Part shown: positions 17,690-28,000 of the stretch, in pieces
How positions within the stretch are numbered: position 1 is the stretch's first letter
How the letters are laid out: the number at the start of each line of letters is the position of its first letter
Origin: Chitinophagaceae bacterium BSSC1
GTDB taxonomy: Bacteria > Bacteroidota > Bacteroidia > Chitinophagales > Chitinophagaceae
Assembly: GCA_002256435.1 (NCBI GenBank)
Contig: NKJC01000004.1
Span: forward strand, 372,001-436,000
Reading direction: 5' to 3'
Length of the DNA stretch: 64,000 nt
Notes under the pieces: generated by a model
Told to the model about the DNA's origin: nothing
What the model saw: the letters and a program-made list of their open reading frames with translations, nothing else
The model's database searches: none
Program-made: the position numbers and the translations under genes

Positions 17690-20603
17690 AGACCAATGCC
17701 TCATATAATATTTCAACTGGGTGTTTTGCTTTTTTAGCCAGACCATCTTTAATCTGGTGCCTACAACTTGTGCCAGTTGCAGCAATTAATACGTCTTCAG
17801 GTTGTTTTCTAATAGTGGGTAGTAACACCAACTCACTAATTTGTTGAGACAGATCAAAATGTTCTTTCTCATAACCAAAGGATCCAGCCATGCCACAACA
17901 ACCAGAAGGAATCAAGGATACCTGATAGTTGGCTGGGGCAGCTAGAATTTGTAAGCTACTATCCATGGAAGCCACGGATTTTTGTTGACAATGGCCATGT
18001 AATTGAATGGTCTTTTTAGTTTGTGTAAACTGAGAGGTTTGAATATTCCCCTTAGTAAGTTCCTGAGCCAAAAATTCATCAATCAATAAAGCCCTCTTGG
18101 CCAATGTTTTGGATGCCTCTAGTAAATGATCATCTACTAAGTCTGGGTATTCGTCTCTAAAACATAGAATGGCAGAAGGTTCAATACCAATCAATAAATG
18201 GTCATCATTGACTACTGTAGAAAGCATGGCCACATTGGTATTGGCAAATTTCTTGGCGTCTCTGATTAAACCTTTAGACATACTAGCCCTGCCACTTTCT
18301 ACGTGTTTGGGAATACTTACATCATAGCCCAGTTTCTCCAATAGTAATATGGCTTTAATACCAATTTCTGTGTCATTATAATTGGTGAACTCATCACAGA
18401 ATAAATATACTTTACGACTACTATTGGTATTGGGTTTTGGATGTTTGGCAAACCAAGCAACTAAGGTTTGATTGTGAAGGGTAGGTAAGGAGCGATTGGC
18501 AGCAAATCCTACTGTTTTTTTAATGAAACCACCAATGGTTTTATTGGTGATCATAAAATTGTACAAATTTGGTACCAATGACCCAAGTTTTGATAAAGTA
18601 GCAAAATTGGCAATCAATCTTGACCGCAAAGGCACTCCATTCTCATCATAGTAATGTTGTAAGAATTCTGCTTTTAATTTGGCCATGTCTACATTAGAAG
18701 GACATTCAGACTTACATCCCTTACAGCTTAAGCAAAGATCCATGACTTCATAGATCTCTTTGTGATTAAACCTATTAACCTTATCTGAATGGGTTAAGAA
18801 TTCCCTTAAAATATTGGCCCTTGCCCTTGTAGTATCTTTTTCATTGCGTGTTGCCATAAAAGACGGGCACATGGTACCACCTGATAAGGCTGTCTTTCTG
18901 CAATCCCCTGAGCCATTGCATTGTTCTGCGTGTTGTAACACGTCTTGGTCATGGTATCTAAATACGGTGTTGAACTTAGGGGTTTGTTGACCAGGCTCAT
19001 AACGCAACATAGAATTCATAGAAGGGGTATCTACAATCTTGTTAGGATTGAAAATATGTTTGGGATCCCAAAGATTTTTGACCTGTTTTAAAAGAGCATA
19101 GTTTTTAGGGCCCACCATTTGTTCAATAAATTCTCCTCTTAGTCTTCCATCACCGTGTTCTCCGCTAAGTGAACCATCGTATTTTTTAACCAGTGTGGCA
19201 ATCTCTTCAGCAATCACTCGGAATAATCTATTGCCTTCTTCTGTTTTTAAATTGATAATAGGTCTTAAATGTATTTCTCCAGAACCCGCATGGGCATAGT
19301 GTACGGAATACAATCCATGCTTTTTTAAGATTTCATTAAAGTCGCGGATATAGGCTGGAAGGTCATGCACGTCTACTGCTGTATCTTCAATGACAGGCAC
19401 TGCTTTTGCGTCTCCAGGAAGATTGCTCAACAAACCCAAGCCAGCCTTCCTCAAAGTCCAGATCTTTTTGGTATCAGCTCCAAAAAGCAAAGGAAAATGA
19501 TAACCCAATCCAGCAGCCCGCATGTCTTTTTCAACAGCTTTAGCCAAATGCTGAATTTCTTCTCTGGTTTCTTTGGCAAATTCAATCACCAAAATGGCGC
19601 CAGGATCACCTTGTACAAAAAAGCGATTCTTGCTTTGTTCAATATTATCCTTGGTACATTCTAAAATATAATGGTCAATCAATTCACTGGCACTTGGGCC
19701 ATATTGCAAGGCAATGAGGTTGGCTCTTAAAGACTCGTCAATACTATTAAAATGCACACAAAGCAGCCCAATCTCTTTGGGCGGTTGGGGCACCACATTT
19801 AATTTGATCTCTGTGATAAATGCCAAAGTGCCTTCTGAACCAGCAATTAATTTGCAAAAATTAAAATCGGCTTCGCCAGCAGTAAATGGAGCAGTTTCTA
19901 ATAACACATCAATGGCATAACCAGTATTTCTGCGTTCTACTGATTTTTTTGGAAACTCCTTTCTAATTTCTACTTGGTGTTCATAATTACCCAACATGGT
20001 TCTAGTAGACCTGTATATGGCACCTTCTAATCCCTCTAATTCGCATTTTGCATGAAACTCGTCTAAGGAAACTGCAGCAAAAACTGCTTCTGATCCATCG
20101 CTGAGTAAGGTTTTCACTTCTATCAAATGTTCCCTAGTGCTTCTATATACAACAGAATTGGATCCGCAGGAATTGTTCCCCACCATGCCGCCAATCATGG
20201 CCCTATTAGCGGTAGAAGTTTCTGGACCAAAAAACAGTCCATGAGGTTTGAGAAAGAGGTTTAATTCATCTCTAATGACCCCAGGTTGCACTCTAACCCA
20301 ATGTTCCTCCTTGTTTAATTCTAGAATGGCTGTAAAATATTTGGAAACATCTACTACTATACCGTTTCCTACTACCTGACCTGCCAAAGAAGTACCTGCA
20401 GTTCTTGGAATTAAAGAAGTATGGTGTTGATTGGCAAATTGAATGAGTTGTTTAATTCCGTTTTCAGACCTAGGCATGGCTACTGCCAAAGGCATTTCCC
20501 TATATGCAGATGCATCGGTAGCATAGAGGGTTCGCATGGTTGTATCAAAAAATAAGTCTCCGTCAAATTCCTTTTTAAATTGGTTTAGTTGCTGCTCCAT
20601 CAT
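17688..20603 (-). CDS. FAD-binding and Fe-S-binding fusion dehydrogenase, D-lactate/glycolate dehydrogenase type
   Basis: 971 residues. N-terminal PCMH-type FAD domain (about 30-270; IPRTAGTSLAGQVVGNGIVVD, MIGGMVGNNSCGSNS), FAD-oxidase C-terminal domain (HYAHAGSGEIHLRP, LSGEHGDGRLRGEF), a 4Fe-4S ferredoxin segment (CNGSGDCRK, then CLSCKGCKSECPSNVDM), and a C-terminal CCG-type domain (HGHCQQKS, SGCCGMAGSFGYEKEHF). The architecture matches YdiJ/Dld-II-like proteins that oxidise D-2-hydroxy acids and pass electrons via the Fe-S part to the quinone pool. The substrate is uncertain. No signal peptide; the protein should face the cytoplasm. A LutA-like CCG protein is encoded elsewhere in the window (62150-62869). 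Confidence 0.9.
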   Translation of the reverse strand: MMEQQLNQFKKEFDGDLFFDTTMRTLYATDASAYREMPLAVAMPRSENGIKQLIQFANQHHTSLIPRTAGTSLAGQVVGNGIVVDVSKYFTAILELNKEEHWVRVQPGVIRDELNLFLKPHGLFFGPETSTANRAMIGGMVGNNSCGSNSVVYRSTREHLIEVKTLLSDGSEAVFAAVSLDEFHAKCELEGLEGAIYRSTRTMLGNYEHQVEIRKEFPKKSVERRNTGYAIDVLLETAPFTAGEADFNFCKLIAGSEGTLAFITEIKLNVVPQPPKEIGLLCVHFNSIDESLRANLIALQYGPSASELIDHYILECTKDNIEQSKNRFFVQGDPGAILVIEFAKETREEIQHLAKAVEKDMRAAGLGYHFPLLFGADTKKIWTLRKAGLGLLSNLPGDAKAVPVIEDTAVDVHDLPAYIRDFNEILKKHGLYSVHYAHAGSGEIHLRPIINLKTEEGNRLFRVIAEEIATLVKKYDGSLSGEHGDGRLRGEFIEQMVGPKNYALLKQVKNLWDPKHIFNPNKIVDTPSMNSMLRYEPGQQTPKFNTVFRYHDQDVLQHAEQCNGSGDCRKTALSGGTMCPSFMATRNEKDTTRARANILREFLTHSDKVNRFNHKEIYEVMDLCLSCKGCKSECPSNVDMAKLKAEFLQHYYDENGVPLRSRLIANFATLSKLGSLVPNLYNFMITNKTIGGFIKKTVGFAANRSLPTLHNQTLVAWFAKHPKPNTNSSRKVYLFCDEFTNYNDTEIGIKAILLLEKLGYDVSIPKHVESGRASMSKGLIRDAKKFANTNVAMLSTVVNDDHLLIGIEPSAILCFRDEYPDLVDDHLLEASKTLAKRALLIDEFLAQELTKGNIQTSQFTQTKKTIQLHGHCQQKSVASMDSSLQILAAPANYQVSLIPSGCCGMAGSFGYEKEHFDLSQQISELVLLPTIRKQPEDVLIAATGTSCRHQIKDGLAKKAKHPVEILYEALV

Positions 20604-20828
20604 TTCTGTTTACCTGCTATTCAATGTTCGCGAATTTACAACCTTTCTTTTTTAGAGATGAAATAGGTTTTTTTTAAATATACCCGATAGTTGGTATTGT
20701 TTAACCATTGAAAACCATGTTCTTTTACAATATCAAAGACGATTGCTTGAGCCCATGGTTCGGGTATCGGTTATTTGAGTGAATTTTTAATCTGTACCCT
20801 TTTTAACGTATTAGTTAGCTCCCAATGT

Positions 20829-20860
20829 AATAACGGTTTTCCGCAAGGAAGACCGTTATT
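20829..20860 (-). terminator. Hairpin overlapping the end of the amine-oxidase-like gene
   Basis: A 14-bp stem (20829-20842 with 20847-20860, one G-U pair) closes a GCAA tetraloop. The stop codon of the minus-strand gene (20856-20858) lies inside the stem. A seven-T run follows on the plus strand, but no plus-strand gene lies upstream; on the minus strand only the stem's own UUAUU is present. It most likely ends or stabilises the three-gene minus-strand transcript. The rest of the gap to 20604 shows nothing recognisable. Confidence 0.6.
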
Positions 20861-22652
20861 TTTTTGTGGGTACAAATAGCGGACCTGCAAAACAAGGATA
20901 GGCCCTAATTTTATAGATCCCATCTTCATAATAGGCTTCTGACCAACAATATTTTGACCCAGGTGTATCATCGTTTTTCATTTGAGGAACATACCAAAGC
21001 ACCAAGTCTGTTTGTTGAATATTCTCTGGCTTGGGGTCAATAAATTTTTCAGGCCCTTGCTGATAGTCAGTATTGCAGCAGGGCCCAATGGTAAGCATAT
21101 CAGTTGCACCTTCATCCTTGTCTAAATGATTCTTGGTAACATAGAAATAAGCATTGTCACCTCGGCCTCCATCTTTAAATTGTCCTTGTCCAGGTTGAAT
21201 ATAATAACCATCTTGCCCATTGGTATTGATGCGGTATTGGCTACCATTTTTGTCATATTGAGTAAGACTATTTTGCAATTGCCAGCCCTCTTTTGCCCAT
21301 GGTTTCCATCCTTGTTGCTGCCATTCAAAAAAATTCTGTTGATTTCCTGCAAAAGCAATTCTAAATACAGGTCTATAAGTACCATTGTTGCCACAGCCCC
21401 TGCCAATACTGGCACAACTAACCCTAAATCTTCCGTCTTTGTAAAAGAAATACCGCTGGGAATAACTGTAATTGCAAGGCGCTGGCCATAGCTCACTAAA
21501 GTATTTTTGTTCCAACACAAATCCCACAGTTGAATCTCCTTCCACCAAATCAAAAATCTGAGGAGGTTCTGTTGCAACCACCGCAGACTGACTAAAAATA
21601 GGACAACCCACAGCATCGCTATAGCCAAATCCTTCCGTGCCTGAATAGCTCACATGCCAATCCACCAATTTGGCGTTATTTAAGACTCTTTTTGTACCAT
21701 ATTGTACATTACTAATCATCAAACCATCAGAGCTGGTTAGCAGGTAATCCATTTGCCATCCAAATTTCTTAAGTTGGTTTACCTTATCACAAAAACAATC
21801 TGCAATATTTTCATTTTGTAGCCTTCTTTCCGTCATGGGTGTTTTCAAACTATCTTCTCCTGTATTAGTCCATCTAACACCTACCACGCGGTTATCTGTT
21901 AAATCAACAATGGCCCATAATGCCCTTGTTCCTTGCACAAAAGTGGGTGCTACACATAAATGCATACTACGTTCACACTTGGTTCTATTTAAAGCTGTTC
22001 TGGTAGAACTCATAATGGCTTGGTTCAAGCCCGGTTTAAATCCTAAGGCTTTCCCAACTTCGGGTGAGTTAATAGCAATAGTAGTAGCTAAATCTACCAG
22101 TCTTTTGGGAAGGTCTGGTTGGGTTTGTGGATAATGCGTAACCGATAATACTTTGTGTGAAAAAATATCTACAATGCCAACTGTTGTGAGGTTAAAAGCA
22201 TAATTGTACATTTCAACCCTGGCAAGGGTTCCAGGCAAGAAAGCTGTTCCAGGTTTAACATCGCCTGGCCGAGCTGGATACACCCCAAATATTTCATTAA
22301 AGAGTTTTTTCTTGTCGGCTTTGTTCTTTACATAAAGCGTAAAAATGCTGTCCGATAATGCAATTTGTTGCGCCAACATAAAATTGGGTGGGGGATTGGG
22401 GATCTCCAATAATTTCACAGGCATTTCTTGACTCAAAGTGGCTATGATTTCTTTTTTTCTTTCCAGTGCGTATTGATTGGTATCATTACTTGCAGGCTCC
22501 AATAATCCCTTTTTGAATTCGTTTACATAACCCCCAGAAGGAAGCACTGGTTTGGATTTCTTTCCCGCTTGCGCCAAAACAAAAAATGGCATCAATAAAA
22601 AAGTACTTAATAGGATAGAACAATAATTTTTAAGAATTGGGGTGTTGGTCAT
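20856..22652 (-). CDS. Secreted copper-amine-oxidase-fold protein lacking the copper ligands
   Basis: 598 residues, signal peptide to about residue 28 (FFVLAQA). An N2/N3-like region (about 140-265) has VDIFSHKVLSVTHYP and WAIVDLTDNRVVGVRW, matching the amine oxidase N-terminal pattern. The C-terminal region aligns by eye with the catalytic domain: DWHVSYSGTEGFGYSDAVG (331-349), NYSY (394-397) where the family has NYD[YNE] around the Tyr that becomes topaquinone, and TDLVLWYVP (548-556). The family's HxH after the active site is replaced by GTYRP (424-428), and the third His near the C-terminus is absent. About 14 Cys suggest disulfides. It is therefore either inactive or uses another cofactor. 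It starts one base after the di-heme peroxidase gene. The family assignment is by pattern reading only. Confidence 0.62.
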   Translation of the reverse strand: MTNTPILKNYCSILLSTFLLMPFFVLAQAGKKSKPVLPSGGYVNEFKKGLLEPASNDTNQYALERKKEIIATLSQEMPVKLLEIPNPPPNFMLAQQIALSDSIFTLYVKNKADKKKLFNEIFGVYPARPGDVKPGTAFLPGTLARVEMYNYAFNLTTVGIVDIFSHKVLSVTHYPQTQPDLPKRLVDLATTIAINSPEVGKALGFKPGLNQAIMSSTRTALNRTKCERSMHLCVAPTFVQGTRALWAIVDLTDNRVVGVRWTNTGEDSLKTPMTERRLQNENIADCFCDKVNQLKKFGWQMDYLLTSSDGLMISNVQYGTKRVLNNAKLVDWHVSYSGTEGFGYSDAVGCPIFSQSAVVATEPPQIFDLVEGDSTVGFVLEQKYFSELWPAPCNYSYSQRYFFYKDGRFRVSCASIGRGCGNNGTYRPVFRIAFAGNQQNFFEWQQQGWKPWAKEGWQLQNSLTQYDKNGSQYRINTNGQDGYYIQPGQGQFKDGGRGDNAYFYVTKNHLDKDEGATDMLTIGPCCNTDYQQGPEKFIDPKPENIQQTDLVLWYVPQMKNDDTPGSKYCWSEAYYEDGIYKIRAYPCFAGPLFVPTKK

Positions 22653-22653
22653 G

Positions 22654-23748
22654 CTAGTATTTTTTGAAGGGGTCTTTCCAATGTTCTAAATGCAGGTTAC
22701 TGGTATCTGTTAGTGCATTTAAAAAAGCCATCAATTGTTGTTTTTCCAAACTACTTAATTGAAAACCTTTGATTAAATGACTCTTGTTTGGATGCTGGCT
22801 TCCATTGCCTTTAAAAGGGCCATCTGAAATATTTCTACCACCTGCAGCATAAATGTCAATCATTTCTGAAATGGTTTGCACCGATCCGTTATGGGTATAT
22901 GGGGCAGTCAACATCACATTTTTTAAGGAAGGAATTCTAAATTTTCCACGGTCTTCTAGATTTCGAGTAATGTCAAATAGTCCTTGGTCTTCTAATGGAT
23001 AGTTGCCCGCTACATTGTACAATCCCGTATTAGCATAGACCAATTCTTGCCGTTGATAACGAGTTGGGTGATCATGACAAGTAGCGCATTGCAGCCTGTC
23101 AGATTGATACAATTTCAATCCCGCTAATTCTTGGGGATTCATTGCCTTTTTATTTCCTTTTAAATAGCGATCATACTTGGAATTAAAACTGGTTAGTATG
23201 GTCTCATAAGCAGTAATAGCATTGATAACATTTCCAATTTTAATTGGGGAAGGCTCATTGGGAAAAGCTTCTTTAAATGCTTTTTGATAATATGGATCTG
23301 CTGCAAGATTGTCTAATACCAATGTTTCATGTCCTTTGATGCCCAATTCTCTGGGTGCTTCATTGAACATGGGATTGCGCATCTGTTGTGCAAGGTTATG
23401 AATACTACTATCGGCCCAGGTTAAATGATCTACAAATACAATATTGATTAGGGATGGTGCATTGTGCTTTACATTAAAACCATCGGTTCCTGCTGATGTT
23501 CTATATCCATCTGAAAAGCAAAATTTAGGGTCATGACAAGAGGCACAGGATTTTTGTTGGTTATAGGAGAGACGGTTGTCAAAAAATAACCAATGACCTA
23601 GTGCAATTTTTACAGAACCAATATTTTTTTTAGATTGATCTTGCTTACTATTTTTTGATACATAAAAAGAGCAAACAGTAATCATCAAACCAAGTAGGAA
23701 AATACCCATGCTGGTCTTTTGAATAGTTTGCAAATAGGAACTTTTCAT
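22654..23748 (-). CDS. Di-heme cytochrome c peroxidase / MauG-family protein
   Basis: 364 residues from the ATG at 23748 (a TTG lies two codons earlier). An N-terminal membrane anchor or signal (about 15-30) is followed by two c-type heme sites, CASCH (68-72) and CATCH (221-225), and the conserved TAPYTHNGS (281-289). MauG relatives use H2O2 or O2-derived oxidants to oxidise other proteins; true CCPs reduce H2O2. The sequence alone does not decide between them. It acts in the periplasm. It is the middle gene of a unit with 10 and 1 base gaps, between a beta-propeller protein and the amine-oxidase-like protein. Confidence 0.92.
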   Translation of the reverse strand: MKSSYLQTIQKTSMGIFLLGLMITVCSFYVSKNSKQDQSKKNIGSVKIALGHWLFFDNRLSYNQQKSCASCHDPKFCFSDGYRTSAGTDGFNVKHNAPSLINIVFVDHLTWADSSIHNLAQQMRNPMFNEAPRELGIKGHETLVLDNLAADPYYQKAFKEAFPNEPSPIKIGNVINAITAYETILTSFNSKYDRYLKGNKKAMNPQELAGLKLYQSDRLQCATCHDHPTRYQRQELVYANTGLYNVAGNYPLEDQGLFDITRNLEDRGKFRIPSLKNVMLTAPYTHNGSVQTISEMIDIYAAGGRNISDGPFKGNGSQHPNKSHLIKGFQLSSLEKQQLMAFLNALTDTSNLHLEHWKDPFKKY

Positions 23749-23758
23749 GTGCAATTAA

Positions 23759-24682
23759 TTAATACAAATTTACCAGTTCCCATTTTTTGGCCCCTTGGTT
23801 CCATTTAAAATCATAGACTGTTTCTGGTTTTTCACTAGATGCTTGCAAATTGTAATTGAAGGCAATGCCATTAATGCTAAGTATTCCGTTACTGAACCTG
23901 ATTTTTCTAGCTTTGTCATCGCCCCTTGGGCCCAAGCCCGCTAAACTCAATTCTTTTTGTAAACTGTTTTTGACAAAACGAGCGTTTTTGTCAATCATTA
24001 CAGACCAGATTTCTCCCGTTCTAGCATTTCCAAAAAGCAATCGCTTTTTATCTGCCGGATCAAAATATAGCGTCATGCCTATTACATCAATTCCTACCAA
24101 ACTATCTTTTATTTTTTTACTTAAGGCATCAATAGCATAAACCACACCCTTTTCCTGAAATCTCTTAGAGCCAGCAATGCTAGAAGCGTATAAAATACCA
24201 CTGGTACAATCAAAGCTGATACCCATTAATCCAAAGGGACTATTACCAGACTCGTATTTTTTTAAGGGTAATTGCAGCCATTTTTGCATGATCCCTGTTT
24301 GGGCATCTACTCTAAAAATGCTGTTTTGATTTTGTGGGGGATTGTCTAAAACAGAGACCAAGGGTGCAGGAATGGTATATACATTTCCAACAGCATCTAA
24401 ACTAATCCCAGAAAGCCAACCCGCTTTTTTCCAGCTACTGTCTTGAAATATCCTGCCCCTAAAACTATTGGCAGTTGGCTTGGATTCAGTACCAGTTTTG
24501 ATTAATTCTACCAAAACCAATCCCATTCTGTGTTTTTCTGAAGTACTCAAGGCAGACCATAATGGGTCTAACCCATACTGCTGAATAAATGCTGGCTCTT
24601 TTTGGCAGGGCTTAATTTCTCGTTGAGCCATTACAGTTCCCATTATAAACATCAAACCGCAAAAAATCAATGACTTAAACAT
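23759..24682 (-). CDS. Secreted beta-propeller-like protein
   Basis: The start at 24682 gives MFKSLIFCGLMFIMGTVMAQ, a good signal peptide; the open frame extends 13 codons further. The 307-residue protein has repeated blades of the SMP-30/NHL kind: GWLSGISLDAVGNVYTIPAP, NSIFRVDAQTGIMQKW, FGLMGISFDCTSGILYASS, GVVYAIDALSKKIKDS, GMTLYFDPADKKRLLFGNARTGEIW. No catalytic residues are assigned. As first gene of the operon with the di-heme peroxidase and the amine-oxidase-like protein, it may be a binding partner or scaffold (inference). Confidence 0.8.
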   Translation of the reverse strand: MFKSLIFCGLMFIMGTVMAQREIKPCQKEPAFIQQYGLDPLWSALSTSEKHRMGLVLVELIKTGTESKPTANSFRGRIFQDSSWKKAGWLSGISLDAVGNVYTIPAPLVSVLDNPPQNQNSIFRVDAQTGIMQKWLQLPLKKYESGNSPFGLMGISFDCTSGILYASSIAGSKRFQEKGVVYAIDALSKKIKDSLVGIDVIGMTLYFDPADKKRLLFGNARTGEIWSVMIDKNARFVKNSLQKELSLAGLGPRGDDKARKIRFSNGILSINGIAFNYNLQASSEKPETVYDFKWNQGAKKWELVNLY

Positions 24683-24886
24683 GGTAATGAAGGTAATATG
24701 AACTCCTGAAAAGCCAATCAATGACCTAAATATCGTTCTTTTTTAAAGGCATTTTCCTTTTATAAAATTGGTTTCTTAACAAAATATCAATAAATCGGCT
24801 CTTAATACATTGCAATTCAGTCTAATACAAGAAAAAATGCGGCAATTTTTATACTTTATGTAACAAAATCAATGACTTAAAATTGC

Positions 24887-24894
24887 TATTTTTG
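24887..24894 (+). promoter_or_regulatory. Possible -7 element upstream of the SdrD-like gene
   Basis: TATTTTTG fits TAnnTTTG exactly. No convincing TTG or TTTG lies 17-23 bases upstream, so this is a partial match. The transcription start would be about 120 bases before the ATG at 25020. The 337-base gap 24683-25019 has no open reading frame worth listing; it holds this element and the palindrome at 24955-24972. Confidence 0.3.
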
Positions 24895-24954
24895 CAGTAG
24901 AAAATTTACATTTTGTAACGTAATAATGGTATTTGGTGCAGAAAAAATGCTAAA

Positions 24955-24972
24955 ATACCAAGTACTTGGTAT
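24955..24972. promoter_or_regulatory. Perfect 18-bp palindrome, possible operator
   Basis: ATACCAAGTACTTGGTAT is a perfect palindrome without spacer, 47 bases before the SdrD-like gene. Its length and symmetry fit the binding site of a dimeric regulator. Half-site-like GGTAT motifs occur nearby (about 24928 and at 29271-29283). The regulator is unknown. Confidence 0.45.
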
Positions 24973-25019
24973 GAGAATTGGTAAATAATCTTAGTTTTTT
25001 TACCAATTAATATAATAAA

Positions 25020-28000
25020 ATGCTTATGCGGTTCAAACATCTACACTCAAAAAACTTACATTTTGCAAGTTGCAAGCCCTTGCTTTGCACACTTGTACTG
25101 TTTTTTGCAGTACAGGCAAATGCCCAGATTAGTGGTACCGTTTTCCGTGATTTTAATGCTAATGGTACGCGCAATACTGGTACTGGATATAATGAGCCAT
25201 TGGTTGATGGCATCACTGTAAAAGCCTACGATGCGGCAAATGCACTTGTAGCAACAACTACAACAGTTGCTGGAGCTTATTCTTTTACTGCTGGTCAAAT
25301 TGCGCCAGGCACTAAAGTGAGATTGGAGTTTACAGGTTGGGCTACTGGTATAGATTTCCCAGGTGCTTTTGGTGCCAACAATAAATCTAGTATTCAGTTT
25401 GCTACTGCACCTGCAACAGGATTACATTTTGGTATCAACTACCCTGGTGACTATAATGACCAAGTAAATCCAAGAGTAATAGTTCCTGTTTATGCCAATG
25501 GCGATAATAGATTACCTGGTTCAGCAGCAAGTGCAGACGCTATCTATGCTTACAACTATAATGCGCTTGGTGGTCAAACTACCCTTGGTACCATGGGTCA
25601 AATTGGTGCTGTATGGGGAACAGCTTATAACAGACAGGCAGATAAATTATACTATGCCGCATATGCTAAAAGGCATGTGAATGCAGGACCATTGGGATTG
25701 AATGGATTATACGTAACCACCAATGCCAAATCTGTAAACAATACTTCCTCAACAGGAAGTTTTGTGAATCTGAATTTGATTAATCCAGCATTTAATGCAG
25801 GAACAGTTACCAGAAATTTTGCTCCCGGAGCAGCTGATAAAACCAATCCTAATTATGATGAATTGATGTTTGATGCTGTTGGTAAGAAAGGCATGGGTGG
25901 TTTGGCAATTTCTGATGACGGAAAATATTTGTATGTAGTTAACTTGAATGATGCAAGATTATGGCGTATTACACTAGGGCCCAATGGCACTGCACCTTCT
26001 AGTGCCGGTGATATTGTTTCCTATCCTGCTTTTACCAATCCTTCTGCTTTTAGTACTTTTAGACCTTTTGCTGTTAAATTTTATCGCGGAGCTATTTATG
26101 TAGGTGGTGTAACCGATGGTGTAAAATCAGATAATTCAGCCGTAAATCGCAATGATTTAAAGGCCTATGTTTATAAAGTAGACGCAAGTGCTACACCTGG
26201 TTCTGCAAGTTTTGCTCAAGTATTAAATGTTGATTTAAGCTTTAATAGGTTATCTAATTTAAATTCTGGTTGGAATGCTAAAAGAACAACACCATATGTA
26301 GATGCCAATGGGACAAATGCTTCTCTATCAAATACATCTTGGCACCCTTGGTCTAGGACTTTTACAGAAATGGTAATTTCAAATGCTCCTGGTAGGCTAG
26401 CTTATCCTCAACCAATTTTGTCTAGTTTGGAATTTGATCCAACCGATGGGGCTATGATCTTGGGTATTGCTGATAGAACTGGGGATCAAACAGGTAATGA
26501 GAATTTAAGTACCAATACCGGTTTAGGTGATTTATATACAGGAAACTCCGCTGGTGATATTCTAAGGGCTTCCAATACTGGTGCTGCCTATTCAGCTTTT
26601 GTAATTGAAAATAATGGTACTGCTGGTAGTAGAACAACCGCTGGTGTTGGTAACAATGAAGGACCAAATGGTGGAGAATTCTATTTTACAGATCGCTTTA
26701 GTCAGGGAAATAACGTATCAGGATTACCTCCATTAGGAAATGGTGATAATACTACTGGCTCTTGGCCTTATAGTGGCGGTTTAGACCACGAAGAAACCAG
26801 TACAGGTAGTGTGGCTTTAATGGCAGGTAAAGATGAAGTATTGTCTACCGCATTTGACCCCATTAATGCTTGGTACAGTGGTGGGGTTCGTTATTATTCT
26901 AATCTTGATGGCGGTGCGTATAATGGTATGAAATTATACGAAGGCCAGTTTGTAGACCTTTTTGGTAAAGCCAATGGCTTGGGTGATTTAGAAATCATCT
27001 CTGCACCAGCTCCTATTGAAGTTGGTAATAGAGTTTGGCTAGACGCCGATGGTAATGGGATTCAAGATCCAGGAGAGAATCCAATTGCTGGTGTTACGGT
27101 AGAATTGGTAAAAGCAGGATTAGTCATTGCTACTGCAACAACCGATGCAGATGGTAACTATATTTTTAGCTCAGACCCAACTGGTGTAACAACCGCATCT
27201 AATATTTACAATATTGTTGGTTTAACCGCTAACACTGCATTTACCATTCGAATTCCAAATGTAACTGGTGGTTCTAAACAAGCTGCATTGGGTGTTAATG
27301 ATCTTACAACTGCAAATACTGCAGGTGGTTCAAATGCAGATGAAATTGATAGTGATGGTGTTCTTGCTGGTAATAACGCAGAAGTAACTCTAACAACCGG
27401 TGTTGCCGGTGCCAACGACCATAGTTTTGACTTTGGATTTAGCACAGCCGTTCCTTGTGGATGTGGTGGTGGATTAGAAAGTAAGAGCTTGGGCGATGCA
27501 GTAGGCAAGAGAGTCTTTAATAAGGCAGTAAATAGCCAACAAGGCCCAGTGAACTACAGCAAAATGCCTGTGGTTGAAAATAGAATTATCCAAAATCAAA
27601 TTAAAGGTGTTGGAACCAGTCTTACTTTAAGTGAATTGTTGCCTAAGCAAATCAAGGGTACCAATTACAAAGCATTGACTACCACACCAACTGATATTCC
27701 AAGCATTACCAATGCAACCGATGTATTGTCCATTGACTTTGTATTAAATGATCAAGCTAAAGCGGTTTCTTTTGCAACAAGAACACAAGGTGAAGTTTAT
27801 GATCACACCAAAGCTATTTGCGATAGGTTGAAAGGTTCTGAGTTAATAAGTATTGAAAATGTTACTATCAACAATATCAAATTTGTTAGATACAATTTGA
27901 AAAACTCAATTGGACAAATTGAATATGCCATGAGTTTTGCTATAGGTGCTAAGTCTGGAAGATTAAACTACAGTATTCAAAGTAACTGGTTGAATAGAGA

